The notes under the pieces are model-generated. The model did no database searches. It was not told the DNA's origin and saw only the letters and a program-made list of their open reading frames with translations. Below are positions 1 through 8,619 of a DNA stretch of 64,000 nt, piece after piece (position 1 is the first letter of the stretch; each line of letters starts with the position of its first letter). A program made the position numbers and the translations under genes. This stretch comes from Bradyrhizobium icense (GTDB lineage Bacteria > Pseudomonadota > Alphaproteobacteria > Rhizobiales > Xanthobacteraceae), in the NCBI RefSeq assembly GCF_001693385.1, contig NZ_CP016428.1, forward strand, positions 6,882,001 through 6,946,000, written 5' to 3'.

Positions 1-42
1 CTGGATGCGGAGAAGGTGAAGGAGAGCAATCGGGTGTTGTGA
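1..42 (+). CDS. C-terminal end of an upstream gene (partial)
   Basis: The first frame from base 1 encodes 13 residues (LDAEKVKESNRVL) followed by TGA at 40-42. The charged, codon-biased tail looks like the end of a real plus-strand gene that begins before the window. Too little is left to say what it is. Confidence 0.4.
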   Translation: MDAEKVKESNRVL

Positions 43-67
43 GGGCTACGCACGCATCCGGGCCGCA

Positions 68-466
68 ATGACCGACAGTCTGACTGGTGTCTGGCACGGC
101 ACCTATGTTCAGCCGCAGGTTGGAATGGTCACGTTTCTGGCGACGCTCATCGAGTCCGGTGGCGCGCTCGGAGGAAACGTGACCGAGCCCTGCATAATGC
201 GCGATTGCCCGTTGCGCACCCACAACGCCTCGATTGCGGGTCATCGATCCGGCAGCGCCGTATCGTTCGTCAAACGTTACGAGCCATCTGGCTGCGGCTA
301 TGACACGGTCTTTTATGAAGGCTTGGTCAATGCTGAGGTGACGGAAATCGATGGGCGCTGGAGGCTGCCAGGCACCACGCTCTCGGGAACATTTCTGATG
401 GTCCGTTCGACGAAGACTGCAGAAGCGATCGCAACTGAAAAACGGGCCAAGGAGTCGGCGCGTTAG
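68..466 (+). CDS. hypothetical protein, 132 aa
   Basis: I do not recognise this family. The protein starts MTDSLTGVWHG and has no obvious signal peptide or membrane segment. Alternating hydrophobic and polar stretches with several Gly/Thr turns and four Cys (two in a CIMRDC cluster near residues 45-50) suggest a small beta-rich soluble domain, similar in style to proteins that begin with a 'G-x-W-x-G' strand. The tail (last ~18 residues) is Lys/Glu/Ala rich and probably helical. It follows the preceding gene end by 25 bp and could be co-transcribed with it. Confidence 0.6.
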   Translation: MTDSLTGVWHGTYVQPQVGMVTFLATLIESGGALGGNVTEPCIMRDCPLRTHNASIAGHRSGSAVSFVKRYEPSGCGYDTVFYEGLVNAEVTEIDGRWRLPGTTLSGTFLMVRSTKTAEAIATEKRAKESAR

Positions 467-471
467 CCGCA

Positions 472-528
472 TAGCCCGGATGAACGAAGCAAGTAGCCCG
501 GAAGAGCGCAGCGACATCCGGGATAAAT
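472..528. repeat. short intergenic palindromic repeat
   Basis: The stretch carries TAGCCCGGATGAACGAAGCA followed by a second TAGCCCGGA and a closing ATCCGGG, so CCCGGA and TCCGGG can pair. This looks like the 'AGCCCGGATG...CATCCGGG' type of intergenic repeat common in Bradyrhizobium-like genomes. It lies just downstream of the 132-aa gene. Confidence 0.55.
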
Positions 529-742
529 CGTTCCGCATATCGCTGTGCAGGTGCGGTGCGCTCATGCGATCATCTGCCCACTGCTCAACATACCTCTAGG
601 TGTGCGAACCCTACGTCAAAACTTTTCCGTGCCCATTAACCTTCCGTTAACCATTCGCGCCCACGCTTCCCTGCGGCAGGGGGTTGTGATTCCTGATGTT
701 TCTGCTCCGCGTTTCGGAGCAAGCGTCGATCGGGAGGTGTTG

Positions 743-1024
743 ATGCCCCGGGAGTATAGCGACCTTTACCTTGGCGTGGACCGTGTCCCCGTCCCCGAGA
801 TTCCGGTGTCGGATTCTCAGACGCCCTCACCCCACGATATCGTGCCGATGCTGATCGGCTCCACGGTCGAGGCGATCGAGCGCGAGCTCGTGCTGCAGAC
901 GCTGGCGAGTTGCCACGGCAATCGCACCCACGCCGCGCGCCTGCTCGGACTCTCGGTGCGCACGATGCGCAACAAGATCCGGCAGTACGCGACCGATGGG
1001 GCCGACATACCCGGACATGGCTAG
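743..1024 (+). CDS. Fis-type helix-turn-helix regulator, 93 aa
   Basis: Small DNA-binding protein resembling the C-terminal Fis-like domain of NtrC/FlbD-class activators, without the AAA+ or receiver domains. The C-terminal half reads AIERELVLQTLASCHGNRTH then AARLLGLSVRTMRNKIRQY, which is the usual Fis/NtrC helix-turn-helix layout. The start at 743 (MPREYSDLY) is chosen because GGGAGG lies 7-8 bases upstream; the frame stays open further 5' but that part is low-complexity intergenic sequence. Similar short Fis-like proteins in rhizobia are often linked to flagellar or cell-cycle genes, but nothing of that kind is adjacent here, so the target is unknown. Confidence 0.75.
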   Translation: MPREYSDLYLGVDRVPVPEIPVSDSQTPSPHDIVPMLIGSTVEAIERELVLQTLASCHGNRTHAARLLGLSVRTMRNKIRQYATDGADIPGHG

Positions 1025-1114
1025 CTAGCGGGTAGGCAAATCGACCTTGTCCCGCCGACTTGTCCGCCGTAGCTCGCCAGAGCGCAGGCGGAAGCTCGGC
1101 GAGCGAAGGCGGAA

Positions 1115-1180
1115 GCGTGCCCACCATCATGAGCGCGGCGCTAAGCTGGTGGGCACGGCGCTTTGCGCCTTTGCCTACCC
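1115..1180. repeat. dispersed palindromic repeat (copy 1)
   Basis: GCGTGCCCACCA at 1115-1126 pairs with TGGTGGGCACG at 1147-1157, followed by GCGCTTTGCGCCTTTGCCTA. The same family occurs in opposite orientation at 39632-39725, where GGGGCAAAGGCGC precedes CGTGCCCACCA. Two orientations of the same unit show that this is a dispersed intergenic repeat. Confidence 0.7.
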
Positions 1181-1267
1181 TGCGGCGGTGTGCGCTGCGG
1201 ACTGATTGGCCCTTCGTGCAAGCGCAATTCTGACTGCGCGCCTGCGACAAAACAAGCGAGTGGCTGG

Positions 1268-1292
1268 GTCCCTGCGTTCGCAGGGGCGACGG
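1268..1292. repeat. palindrome CCCTGCG-TTCG-CAGGG family
   Basis: GTCCCTGCGTTCGCAGGGGC forms a short perfect hairpin. It matches the arms of the hairpin at 46161-46196 (GTCGTCCCTGCG ... CGCAGGGACGAC), so both belong to one dispersed palindrome family. Confidence 0.55.
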
Positions 1293-1338
1293 GGGCCGGC
1301 AATTCGTCGCCATGATGCGCCGATCGGAAATCCAAATA

Positions 1339-1363
1339 GCGGGGAAAGAGCCCCTGCTTTTTT
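1339..1363 (+). terminator. possible intrinsic terminator
   Basis: GCGGGG-AAAGA-GCCCCTGC is followed directly by six T residues (1358-1363). The stem is short and imperfect. No gene ends close by on the plus strand, so this may end a transcript running through the repeats after the Fis-like gene, or may be fortuitous. Confidence 0.35.
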
Positions 1364-1481
1364 CGATTTATCATTCTACTTCAGATAGCAATGACTTATT
1401 TTCGACGCAGGAAAAGCCAAGAGAAGAGCTGGTACCGCGGTATCCGCCAACGAGATAAAAACACGGCAGGGAAGGATAAAA

Positions 1482-2105
1482 GTGGGTGAACTTCTGGGCT
1501 CTATCGTTTTTTCTTTGATTGTAATCGCTCTAATCGCCGGGGCGTGGGCATGGCTCCAGTCGTTGTTCAGGAAGGGGATCACGGGGCTGCTCGGCTTCGA
1601 TCGGGTCTGCGTTCAGCAGTTCGAAACCGTGCTGCTCTACCGGAACGGGCGTTTTGAAAAAGCCCTCACACCCGGCCGGCACCGGATCCGCGCCGGCAGC
1701 CGCCAACTGGCGCGGATCGATTTGCGGCCCGAGGTGTTTCGGTTCACGCAAGGCGCAGTCTCCGCGGACCGCTTTGCGGTCAACCTCATCTATGTCGCGC
1801 GCACCCAGATCGTCGATCCCCGGGCCGCTTTCGAAAGCACCCAGAACTATCGCGACGAGATCTACATCCGCCTGCAATCGATCGTGAAGGCGGTGTGCAG
1901 CCGAAAACCCCGCCTCGAAATTCAGATGGATCACCAGAGCTTCAGCAATAGCGTCCAGAAGGCCGCCAGCCAAGTGCTTCGCTCGATCGGTTGCGAATGC
2001 CTGACGTTCGAGCTGCTGCAGGTGGACTCCACCGGACCCGTCGCGGAGCTGGATAACCGGCGCATGGGATTTACGGCGCACCACAGCATGATGAAGGAAG
2101 CCTGA
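1482..2105 (+). CDS. SPFH/Band 7-domain membrane protein, 207 aa
   Basis: An N-terminal membrane helix (about residues 5-25) precedes a stomatin/prohibitin-like SPFH region. The segment GFDRVCVQQFETVLLYRNGR and the later RHRIRAG...RQLARIDLRPEV fit the slipin/stomatin start, in which an amphipathic piece is followed by the beta-rich PHB fold. It is short for the family (usually 250-300 aa) and lacks the long C-terminal coiled coil. The start is GTG at 1482, with GGGAAGG 6-12 bases upstream. Membrane-scaffold role inferred; no partner NfeD gene is adjacent. Confidence 0.7.
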   Translation: MGELLGSIVFSLIVIALIAGAWAWLQSLFRKGITGLLGFDRVCVQQFETVLLYRNGRFEKALTPGRHRIRAGSRQLARIDLRPEVFRFTQGAVSADRFAVNLIYVARTQIVDPRAAFESTQNYRDEIYIRLQSIVKAVCSRKPRLEIQMDHQSFSNSVQKAASQVLRSIGCECLTFELLQVDSTGPVAELDNRRMGFTAHHSMMKEA

Positions 2106-2300
2106 AGGGGGTTTGCCTATGCTGCGCCGGCGCCGATTTGGAAACAATTATCCTACGCCGGCGCGCGACCGCTACTGCTCGACACCGACGCGACCGGGAC
2201 CGCGCGCAGCTCGTCTGCGCAAGCCGAATGGCTCGGGCATTGCGCAATCGGCGGCAACGCCCAACTCTTCCCTATCATCATCCACCCGGACGTCCCCGAC

Positions 2301-3401
2301 ATGAGCCAGACCAAACTGTTCGAGCCCTTCAAGCTTGGCCCGATTACGCTTCCCAACCGCCTCGTGATGGCGCCGCTGACCCGCAACCGCGCGGTGCCGC
2401 CCGGCATGGTGCCGAGCCCGCTCGCGGTCGACTATTACGGCCAGCGCGCTTCCGCCGGATTGCTCGTCACCGAAGCAAGCCAGGTCTCGCAGCAGGGTCA
2501 GGGCTATCAGGATACGCCCGGCATCTATTCGAAGGAGCAGGTCGAAGGCTGGCGCAAGGTCACCGACCGCGTCCATGAAAAAGGCGGGCGCATCTTCATC
2601 CAGATCTGGCATGTCGGCCGCATCTCGCACACCACGCTGCAGCCCGGCGGCGGCAAGCCGGTCGCGCCATCGGCGATCCGCGCCACGGGCAAGACGTTTG
2701 TGAACGGCATCTTCACCGAGATCTCCGAGCCGCGCGCGCTGGAGCTGTCGGAAATTCCAGGCATCATCGACGACTTCAAGCGCGGCACCGAGAACGCGCT
2801 GGCCGCCGGCTTTGACGGCGTCGAGATCCACGGCGCCAATGGCTACCTGCTCGACCAGTTCGCCAAGGACGGCACCAACAAGCGCACCGATGCTTACGGC
2901 GGAGGAATCGAGAACCGCGCAAAACTAATGCTGGAAGTGTCGCAGGCGGTGGCCGCGATCGCCGGCCCCGAGCGCACCGGCATCCGCATCTCGCCGGTGA
3001 CCCCGGCCAACGACGTCTCCGACTCCAATCCGCAGCCGCTGTTCGATCATATCGTAGATGGGCTCGACGCGCTGAAGCTGACCTACATCCATGTCATCGA
3101 AGGCGCGACCGGCGGCCCGCGCGACAACGCGCCGTTCGATTATGCATCGTTGCGCAAGCGCTTCAGCGGAACCTATGTCGCCAACAACGGCTACGATTTC
3201 GATCTGGCGACAAAAGTGCTCGAGGCCGGCGCCGCCGACCTGATCGCGTTCGGCAAGCCGTTCATCTCGAACCCTGATCTGGTCGAGCGGCTGAAGAAGG
3301 GCGCGCCGCTGAACGAATGGGACAAGGCGACATTCTACGGCGGCGGCGCGAAGGGATATACGGATTATCCGACGCTGGCGGCGGCGCAAGCTGCGGAGTG
3401 A
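2301..3401 (+). CDS. nemA: Old Yellow Enzyme-type alkene reductase
   Basis: FMN-dependent NAD(P)H:enone/ene reductase of the OYE family, 366 aa, the usual length. The FMN-barrel start (LFEPFKLGPITLPNRLVMAP), the substrate-anion pair with catalytic tyrosine in HGANGYL (H177, N180, Y182), and the GGGIENRAKL motif are all present. The closing region with the Asn-Asn-Gly-Tyr and AFGKPFISNPDL segments is also typical. It likely detoxifies activated alkenes, nitro compounds or maleimides in the cytoplasm. It stands alone, with 195 bp of featureless sequence upstream and a repeat plus terminator downstream. The exact substrate cannot be read from sequence, so the symbol is by family. Confidence 0.88.
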   Translation: MSQTKLFEPFKLGPITLPNRLVMAPLTRNRAVPPGMVPSPLAVDYYGQRASAGLLVTEASQVSQQGQGYQDTPGIYSKEQVEGWRKVTDRVHEKGGRIFIQIWHVGRISHTTLQPGGGKPVAPSAIRATGKTFVNGIFTEISEPRALELSEIPGIIDDFKRGTENALAAGFDGVEIHGANGYLLDQFAKDGTNKRTDAYGGGIENRAKLMLEVSQAVAAIAGPERTGIRISPVTPANDVSDSNPQPLFDHIVDGLDALKLTYIHVIEGATGGPRDNAPFDYASLRKRFSGTYVANNGYDFDLATKVLEAGAADLIAFGKPFISNPDLVERLKKGAPLNEWDKATFYGGGAKGYTDYPTLAAAQAAE

Positions 3402-3412
3402 GGCGCGATGCT

Positions 3413-3550
3413 GACCTCCCTCTCCCCGCTCTTCGCGGGGAGAGGGTCGGGTGAGGGGCTCCTTCCACGCATCCGACTCGCGGAGAATCCCCCTCACCCG
3501 GATCGCATCTTCGATGCGATCCGACCTCTCCCCGCAAGCGGGGCGAGGTA
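3413..3550. repeat. composite intergenic palindromic repeat
   Basis: Several hairpins lie in tandem: TCTCCCCGC-tcttc-GCGGGGAGA near 3421-3442, GGATCGCAT-cttcg-ATGCGATCC near 3499-3521, and CTCCCCGC-aa-GCGGGG near 3531-3546. This composite 'ccctctccccgc ... gggtgaggggc' layout is a common intergenic element in Bradyrhizobium-like genomes. Confidence 0.6.
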
Positions 3551-3590
3551 AAAAAGAAAAAGGCCGGGATCGCTCCCGGCCTTTCGTCTG
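3551..3590 (-). terminator. intrinsic terminator of the glp operon (bidirectional)
   Basis: Perfect 8-bp stem GGCCGGGA (3562-3569) / TCCCGGCC (3574-3581). Read on the minus strand it is followed by TTTTTCTTTTT, an ideal U-tract for ending transcription downstream of glpV. The plus-strand side has only TTT, so it is stronger for the minus-strand operon. Confidence 0.85.
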
Positions 3591-3612
3591 CATCACTCGG
3601 AACGCGCGAAGC

Positions 3613-5409
3613 TTACTTCGCCTCCGCCCGCTTGGGCGGAGTTGCCGGCCACGACTTGATCAGCGCGTCGTAGTCGACGGTTTCGCCCTTCGGTTTCTCG
3701 TTCGCCAGCTTGCGCTGCGGCGCGATGGACTTGTCTTTCTCGGCCTTGGCGAACCAGAACTCGGCCGTCTCTTTCTTGTTCAACTTCGGCCCGCACTCCT
3801 TCTGCACGCCGCTCTTCTCGAGACGTTCGAGCACCGAGTCCTGCGCTGCAGCCAGCGCATCCATCGCCTGCTGCGGCGTCTTTGCACCCGACGACGCATC
3901 GCCGATGTTCTGCCACCACAATTGGGCGAGCTTCGGATAGTCAGGCACGTTGTTGCCGGTCGGGGTCCACTGCACGCGCGCGGGCGAGCGGTAGAACTCG
4001 ATCAGGCCGCCGAGCTTGGGCGCACGCTCGGTGAACGACTTGTCCCAGATGTCGGATTCACGCACGAAGGTGAGACCGACATGGCTCTTCTTCAGGCTCA
4101 CCGTCTTGGAGTTGATGAACTGCAGATAGAGCCAGGCCGCCTTGCGGCGATCCGGCGGCGTCGACTTCAACAGCGTCGCCGAACCGGCGTCCTGGTAGCC
4201 GAGCTTCATGCCCTCTTTCCAGTACGAGCCGTGCGGCGACGGCGCCATGCGCCACTTCGGCGTGCCGTCCGCGTTCACGACCGCGATGCCAGGCTTCACC
4301 ATGTCGGCGGTGAAGGCGGTGTACCAGAAGATCTGCTGGGCGATGTTGCCCTGCGCCGGCACCGGGCCTGCTTCGGAGAAGGTCATGCCCTGCGCCTGCG
4401 GCGGGGCATACTTCTTCAGCCAGTCGAGATATTTCGCGATCGCGTACACCGAGGCGGGACCGTTGGTGTCGCCCCCGCGCTCGACCGACGAGCCCACCGG
4501 ACGGCAGCCGTCCATACGGATGCCCCATTCGTCGACCGGCTTGCCGTTCGGGATACCCTTGTCGCCGTTGCCGGCCATCGACAGCCAGGCGTCGGTGAAA
4601 CGCCAGCCGAGCGAGGGATCCTTCTTGCCGTAGTCCATGTGGCCATAGACCTTGACACCGTTGATCTCCTTGATGTCGTTGGTGAAGAACTCGGCGATGT
4701 CTTCATAGGCCGACCAGTTCACGGGAACGCCGAGCTCGTAGCCATACTTCGCCTTGAACTTGGCCTTGTATTCCGGATTGGAGAACCAGTCGTAGCGGAA
4801 CCAATAGAGGTTCGCGAACTGCTGGTCAGGCAATTGATAGAGCTTGCCGTCCGGGCCCGTGGTGAAGGACTTTCCGATGAAGTCGTTGACGTCGAGCTGC
4901 GGGTTGGTGACATCCTTGCCCTCGCCCGTCATGTAGTCCGACAGGATCACCGTCTGGCCGTAACGGAAATGCGTGCCGATCAGGTCGGAATCGTTGATCC
5001 AGCCGTCGTAGACGTTCTTGCCGGACTGCATCTGCGTCTGCAGCTTTTCGACGACGTCGCCTTCCTGGATCAGGTCGTGCTTGACCTTGATGCCAGTGAT
5101 TTCGGTGAAGGCTTTCGCCAGCGTGCGCGCTTCATACTCATGCGTCGTGATGGTTTCCGACACGACGTTGATTTCCATGCCCTTGAAGGGCTCGGCGGCC
5201 TTGACGAACCATTGCAGCTCCTTCATTTGGTCCGCCTTCGACAGCGTGGAGGGCTGGAATTCGCTGTCGATCCACCTTTGATTGACGGCGTCGTCCGCAC
5301 GCGCAGGTGCGGCAATGGTCACGGATGCGGCGATCAGCGCAGCCGCGCTGGTCATGGTCAGAAAGCTCTCCTTGGTCAAGGGACCGTTTCTTCCTCTCAA
5401 GCGTCGCAT
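3613..5409 (-). CDS. glpV: glycerol ABC transporter substrate-binding protein
   Basis: Periplasmic solute-binding protein of the family-1 (sugar-type) class, 598 aa and so larger than most. It has a cleavable signal peptide (AALIAASVTIAAPARADD around residues 24-40). The rest is rich in Trp/Tyr, as expected for a polyol or sugar binder. ATG 5409 is chosen because GGAGGAT sits just upstream. Last gene of the glp cluster, separated from glpU by a 75-bp spacer with a small CCGGG/CCCGG hairpin that could help raise its expression over the membrane genes. Assignment as GlpV rests on cluster order matching the rhizobial glpD-STPQUV locus. Confidence 0.88.
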   Translation of the reverse strand: MRRLRGRNGPLTKESFLTMTSAAALIAASVTIAAPARADDAVNQRWIDSEFQPSTLSKADQMKELQWFVKAAEPFKGMEINVVSETITTHEYEARTLAKAFTEITGIKVKHDLIQEGDVVEKLQTQMQSGKNVYDGWINDSDLIGTHFRYGQTVILSDYMTGEGKDVTNPQLDVNDFIGKSFTTGPDGKLYQLPDQQFANLYWFRYDWFSNPEYKAKFKAKYGYELGVPVNWSAYEDIAEFFTNDIKEINGVKVYGHMDYGKKDPSLGWRFTDAWLSMAGNGDKGIPNGKPVDEWGIRMDGCRPVGSSVERGGDTNGPASVYAIAKYLDWLKKYAPPQAQGMTFSEAGPVPAQGNIAQQIFWYTAFTADMVKPGIAVVNADGTPKWRMAPSPHGSYWKEGMKLGYQDAGSATLLKSTPPDRRKAAWLYLQFINSKTVSLKKSHVGLTFVRESDIWDKSFTERAPKLGGLIEFYRSPARVQWTPTGNNVPDYPKLAQLWWQNIGDASSGAKTPQQAMDALAAAQDSVLERLEKSGVQKECGPKLNKKETAEFWFAKAEKDKSIAPQRKLANEKPKGETVDYDALIKSWPATPPKRAEAK

Positions 5410-5484
5410 GTTGGATCCTCCGGTTGCAGCGACAAACACATATTCAGGCCCGGGTTGATCCCGGATCTGTCTTTTTCCGCCGTT

Positions 5485-5811
5485 TCAGACCGTGCGAAAG
5501 ATCGCAACGGCCGAGACGAGCGAAATCAGGGTTGCGAGCCACAGGCTCGAAATTTCAACGCCCTCCCCGATCGGCAACGTCAGAAGCGGGTCGGTGCCGG
5601 CAAAGGCGATCCACAACAGATGGATGACGGCGGCGAGGATAAGCGAAATGAACAGCCGGTCGCCGCGCGTGGTCGGGATACGCAGGATGCCGACGCGCTC
5701 GGCTTCGGGATAAGCGACTCCAAGCCATGTCATCACGCCGAGCGTCAGCGCCAGCATGACAAAGAAGATCGCGGTCGGCAGCGTCCAGGCCATCCATGCG
5801 ATGTTTTCCAT
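5485..5811 (-). CDS. glpU: small membrane protein GlpU (DUF2160)
   Basis: A 108-residue hydrophobic protein with three predicted membrane helices (about residues 10-30, 53-71 and 88-105). Position between the permease GlpQ and the binding protein GlpV matches the DUF2160 family gene found in rhizobial glycerol transport operons. Its biochemical role is not established; it probably assists the permease complex. It starts 2 bp after the glpQ stop, indicating translational coupling. Confidence 0.85.
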   Translation of the reverse strand: MENIAWMAWTLPTAIFFVMLALTLGVMTWLGVAYPEAERVGILRIPTTRGDRLFISLILAAVIHLLWIAFAGTDPLLTLPIGEGVEISSLWLATLISLVSAVAIFRTV

Positions 5812-5813
5812 GG

Positions 5814-6620
5814 CTACACCCTGCCCAGCGCAAAACCGCGCGCGATGTAGTTGCGGACGAACCAGATGACGAGCGCGCCGGGGATGATGGTGAGGACGCC
5901 GGCGGCGGCCAAGAGGCCCCAGTCCATGCCGGCGGCCGACACGGTGCGCGTCATGATGGCCGAGATCGGCTTGGCATTGACTGAGGTCAATGTGCGCGCC
6001 AGCAGCAGCTCGACCCAGGAGAACATGAAGCAGAAGAACGCGGCGACGCCGATGCCGCTCGCGATCAACGGCACCAGGATCTTGACGAAGAAGCGCGGAA
6101 ACGAATAGCCGTCGAGGAACGCAGTCTCGTCGATCTCGCGCGGCACGCCCGAGACGAACCCTTCGAGAATCCACACCGCCAGCGGCACATTGAAGATGCA
6201 GTGCGCGAGCGCGACCGCCCAAGGCGTATCGAACAGGTTGAGTGCCGAATAGAGGTTGAAGAACGGCAGCGCGAATACAGCGGCCGGCGCCATGCGATTC
6301 GACAACAGCCAGAAGAACAAATGCTTGTCGCCGAGGAAACGATAGCGAGAGAAGCCGTAAGCCGCTGGCAGCGCCACCGCGATCGAGATCACGGTATTGA
6401 TCAGCACATAGGTCAGCGAGTTGATGTAGCCGGAATACCAGCTCTCGTCGGTGAAGATGCGCCTGTAGTTTTCCAGCGTCGGCTGGTGCGGCCAAAGCGT
6501 CATCGTGGTGACGATCTCGGCATTGGTCTTGAAGCTCATGTTGACGAGCCAGTAGATCGGCAACAGCAGGAAAATCAAAAACAGAGAGATGATGAGGCGG
6601 CGGCCGGGAATCGAGTGCAT
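5814..6620 (-). CDS. glpQ: glycerol ABC transporter permease GlpQ
   Basis: Inner-membrane permease of the MalG type, 268 aa, with about six helices. The cytoplasmic EAA loop that docks with the ATPases is visible as EGFVSGVPREIDETAFLDGY. ATG 6620 overlaps the glpP stop as ATGA and lets the protein begin directly before the first helix (LIISLFLIFLLLPIYWLV). It should form a heterodimeric channel with GlpP, powered by GlpS/GlpT and fed by GlpV. Confidence 0.9.
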   Translation of the reverse strand: MHSIPGRRLIISLFLIFLLLPIYWLVNMSFKTNAEIVTTMTLWPHQPTLENYRRIFTDESWYSGYINSLTYVLINTVISIAVALPAAYGFSRYRFLGDKHLFFWLLSNRMAPAAVFALPFFNLYSALNLFDTPWAVALAHCIFNVPLAVWILEGFVSGVPREIDETAFLDGYSFPRFFVKILVPLIASGIGVAAFFCFMFSWVELLLARTLTSVNAKPISAIMTRTVSAAGMDWGLLAAAGVLTIIPGALVIWFVRNYIARGFALGRV

Positions 6621-7522
6621 CACGCGGCTCCCCTCTTCTCGGGACGCTCGGTCCCGACATTGGTCATGACGGTGTAGAACACCCAGCACACGATCAGGAT
6701 GATGAGATTGTAGACGAGCGAGAGAGCGGCAGCCTTGCCGAGGTCGAATTGTCCGAGGGCGATCTTGACCAGTTCGATCGAAACGAAGGTGGTCGAGTTG
6801 CCCGGACCGCCGCCGGTCACGACGAACGGTTCGGTGTAGATCATAAAACTATCCATGAAGCGCAGCAGCACGGCAATCAGCAACACGCGGTTCATCTTCG
6901 GCAACTGGATTGCCTTGAATACCGCCCAGCGCGAGGCGCCGTCGATCTGAGCCGCCTGGTAATAGGCGTCCGGGATCGACTTCAGCCCGGCGTAGCACAG
7001 TAGCGCCACGAGGCTGGTCCAGTGCCACACGTCCATCACGATGACGGTCGCCCAGGCATCAAACTCGTTGGAGACGTAATTATAATCGAAGCCGAGGCTG
7101 TTGAGGGCATAGCCGAGCAGACCGATATCGGGCCGGCCGAAAATCTGCCAGATCGTTCCGACCACGTTCCACGGGATTAGCAGCGGCAGTGCGAGGATGA
7201 CGAGACATACGGCGACGGTCCAGCCCTCGCGCGGCATCGATAGCGCCACGACGATGCCGAGCGGCACCTCGATCGCCAGAATAATCGCCGAGAACAGCAA
7301 ATTGCGGCCGAGCGAGGCCAGGAAGCGGCCTCCGAGATCGGTCGAGGGATCGAGCAGCTCCTTGAACCAACCGACGCCATTCCAGAAGAACTGGTTGTTG
7401 CCGAACGTGTCCTGCATCGAATAGTTCACGACCGTCATCAACGGCAGGATCGCGGAGAACGCGACCACCGCGAACACCGGCAGCACCAGGAACCAGGCTT
7501 TTTGGTTGACGGTCTTGTCCAT
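6620..7522 (-). CDS. glpP: glycerol ABC transporter permease GlpP
   Basis: MalF-type permease, 300 aa, six predicted helices, with a periplasmic region after helix 1 (MQDTFGNNQFFWNGVGWF). The EAA-type loop reads YYQAAQIDGASRWAVFKAIQ, where the conserved 'A-x-x-D-G-A' is clear. Start 7522 meets the glpT stop with a 1-bp overlap. Partner of GlpQ in glycerol import. Confidence 0.9.
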   Translation of the reverse strand: MDKTVNQKAWFLVLPVFAVVAFSAILPLMTVVNYSMQDTFGNNQFFWNGVGWFKELLDPSTDLGGRFLASLGRNLLFSAIILAIEVPLGIVVALSMPREGWTVAVCLVILALPLLIPWNVVGTIWQIFGRPDIGLLGYALNSLGFDYNYVSNEFDAWATVIVMDVWHWTSLVALLCYAGLKSIPDAYYQAAQIDGASRWAVFKAIQLPKMNRVLLIAVLLRFMDSFMIYTEPFVVTGGGPGNSTTFVSIELVKIALGQFDLGKAAALSLVYNLIILIVCWVFYTVMTNVGTERPEKRGAA

Positions 7523-8607
7523 CAGGCAACCCCCTCGACCAGACGGCTGTCGGCATAGACGTGAACATGCGCGGGATCGAACACCAGCCCGACCATGTTG
7601 TCAGGCACGGAGAATCCCGGCGGCACGCGCGCGGCAAACTTGGCGTCGCCGATGCGAACGCGGGCGAAACGGGCGCGGCCGAGATCGTCGATCCGCTCGA
7701 TCGTGGCCGACAACAGGCCGGACGCGGGGGCCGCGATGTTGACGAATTCGGGGCGCACGCCGATTTCGATTTTCGCGCCCGCCGGCAGCACGCCGTAGTT
7801 TCGATGCAGGCCGATGACATGGCCGTCGATCCGGGCCTCATGCCCGCCCACGACAGCCGGCACGATGTTCATTCCGGGCGAGCCGATGAAGTAACCCACG
7901 AATGTATGCGCGGGCTTGTCAAACAGTTCGGCCGGCGTGCCGCTCTGCACCACACGGCCGTCATGCATGACGACGACCGTGTCAGCAAAGGTCAGCGCCT
8001 CGGTCTGGTCATGGGTGACGTAGATCATCGTGAGATCGAGCTCGCGGTGCAGCGCCTTCAACTTCGAGCGCAACTGCCACTTCAGTTCGGGATCGATCAC
8101 CGTCAGCGGCTCGTCGAACAGCACCGCTGCGACGTCGGAGCGGACCAGGCCGCGACCCAGCGAAATCTTCTGCTTGGCGTCCGCGGTCAGGCGCGTCGCC
8201 TTGCGGTCGAGATAGAACGTCAGATCGAGGAGATCGGCGATCCGCCTCACCCGCGCCTCGACCTCAGCCTTCGGCACGCCGCGATTCCTGAGCGGGAATG
8301 CGAGGTTCTGCCCCACCGTCATAGTGTCGTAGATCACCGGAAACTGGAACACCTGCGCGATATTGCGCTTCTGGGTCGACAGCCGCGTGATATCGGCGCC
8401 GTCGAACAGGATTTTTCCACGCGAAGGCGTGACGATGCCGGAGATCAAGTTGAGCAGCGTGGTCTTGCCGCAGCCGGAGGGGCCGAGCAGCGCGTAGGCT
8501 CCGCCCTGCCGCCAGGTCATGGTCACCGGCTTCAACGCAAAGGATTCGGGCGCAGCGTCATTGCCACCGTAGGAGTGCGCGAGATCGACGAGGTCAATGC
8601 GGGCCAT
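7522..8607 (-). CDS. glpT: glycerol ABC transporter ATPase GlpT (degenerate signature motif)
   Basis: MalK-like ATPase, 361 aa, with a C-terminal TOBE-type regulatory domain. Walker A GPSGCGKTT (42-50), Walker B with FDEP (164-167) and the H-loop VTHDQ (H199) are intact. The ABC signature, however, is LTADAKQ (140-146) where LSGGQQQ is expected, and the D-loop reads VID instead of NLD. Paired with GlpS, which keeps LSGGQQQR but lacks the H-loop histidine, this leaves one canonical and one degenerate ATP site (see findings). The symbol follows rhizobial usage and is not the E. coli GlpT antiporter. Confidence 0.88.
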   Translation of the reverse strand: MARIDLVDLAHSYGGNDAAPESFALKPVTMTWRQGGAYALLGPSGCGKTTLLNLISGIVTPSRGKILFDGADITRLSTQKRNIAQVFQFPVIYDTMTVGQNLAFPLRNRGVPKAEVEARVRRIADLLDLTFYLDRKATRLTADAKQKISLGRGLVRSDVAAVLFDEPLTVIDPELKWQLRSKLKALHRELDLTMIYVTHDQTEALTFADTVVVMHDGRVVQSGTPAELFDKPAHTFVGYFIGSPGMNIVPAVVGGHEARIDGHVIGLHRNYGVLPAGAKIEIGVRPEFVNIAAPASGLLSATIERIDDLGRARFARVRIGDAKFAARVPPGFSVPDNMVGLVFDPAHVHVYADSRLVEGVA

Positions 8608-8619
8608 GTCGCATCTCCC

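Larger units (their letters stand above)
1025..1481. other. 457-bp gap with repeats and a terminator-like hairpin
   Basis: No convincing gene was found. The first half holds palindromic repeat units (1060-1180 and 1268-1292, listed separately); the second half (about 1330-1400) is noticeably AT-rich. The promoter of the SPFH-domain gene at 1482 presumably lies in 1365-1470. Confidence 0.5.

Noticed and set aside
2106..2300. Short plus-strand frames between the SPFH and OYE genes
   Set aside because: Arg/Pro-rich, no ribosome-binding site; typical random open frames at high GC.
3451..5850. 799-aa open frame on the plus strand
   Set aside because: Lies antisense to glpV and glpU and is Arg/Leu-rich with no domain. 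A shadow produced by high GC.
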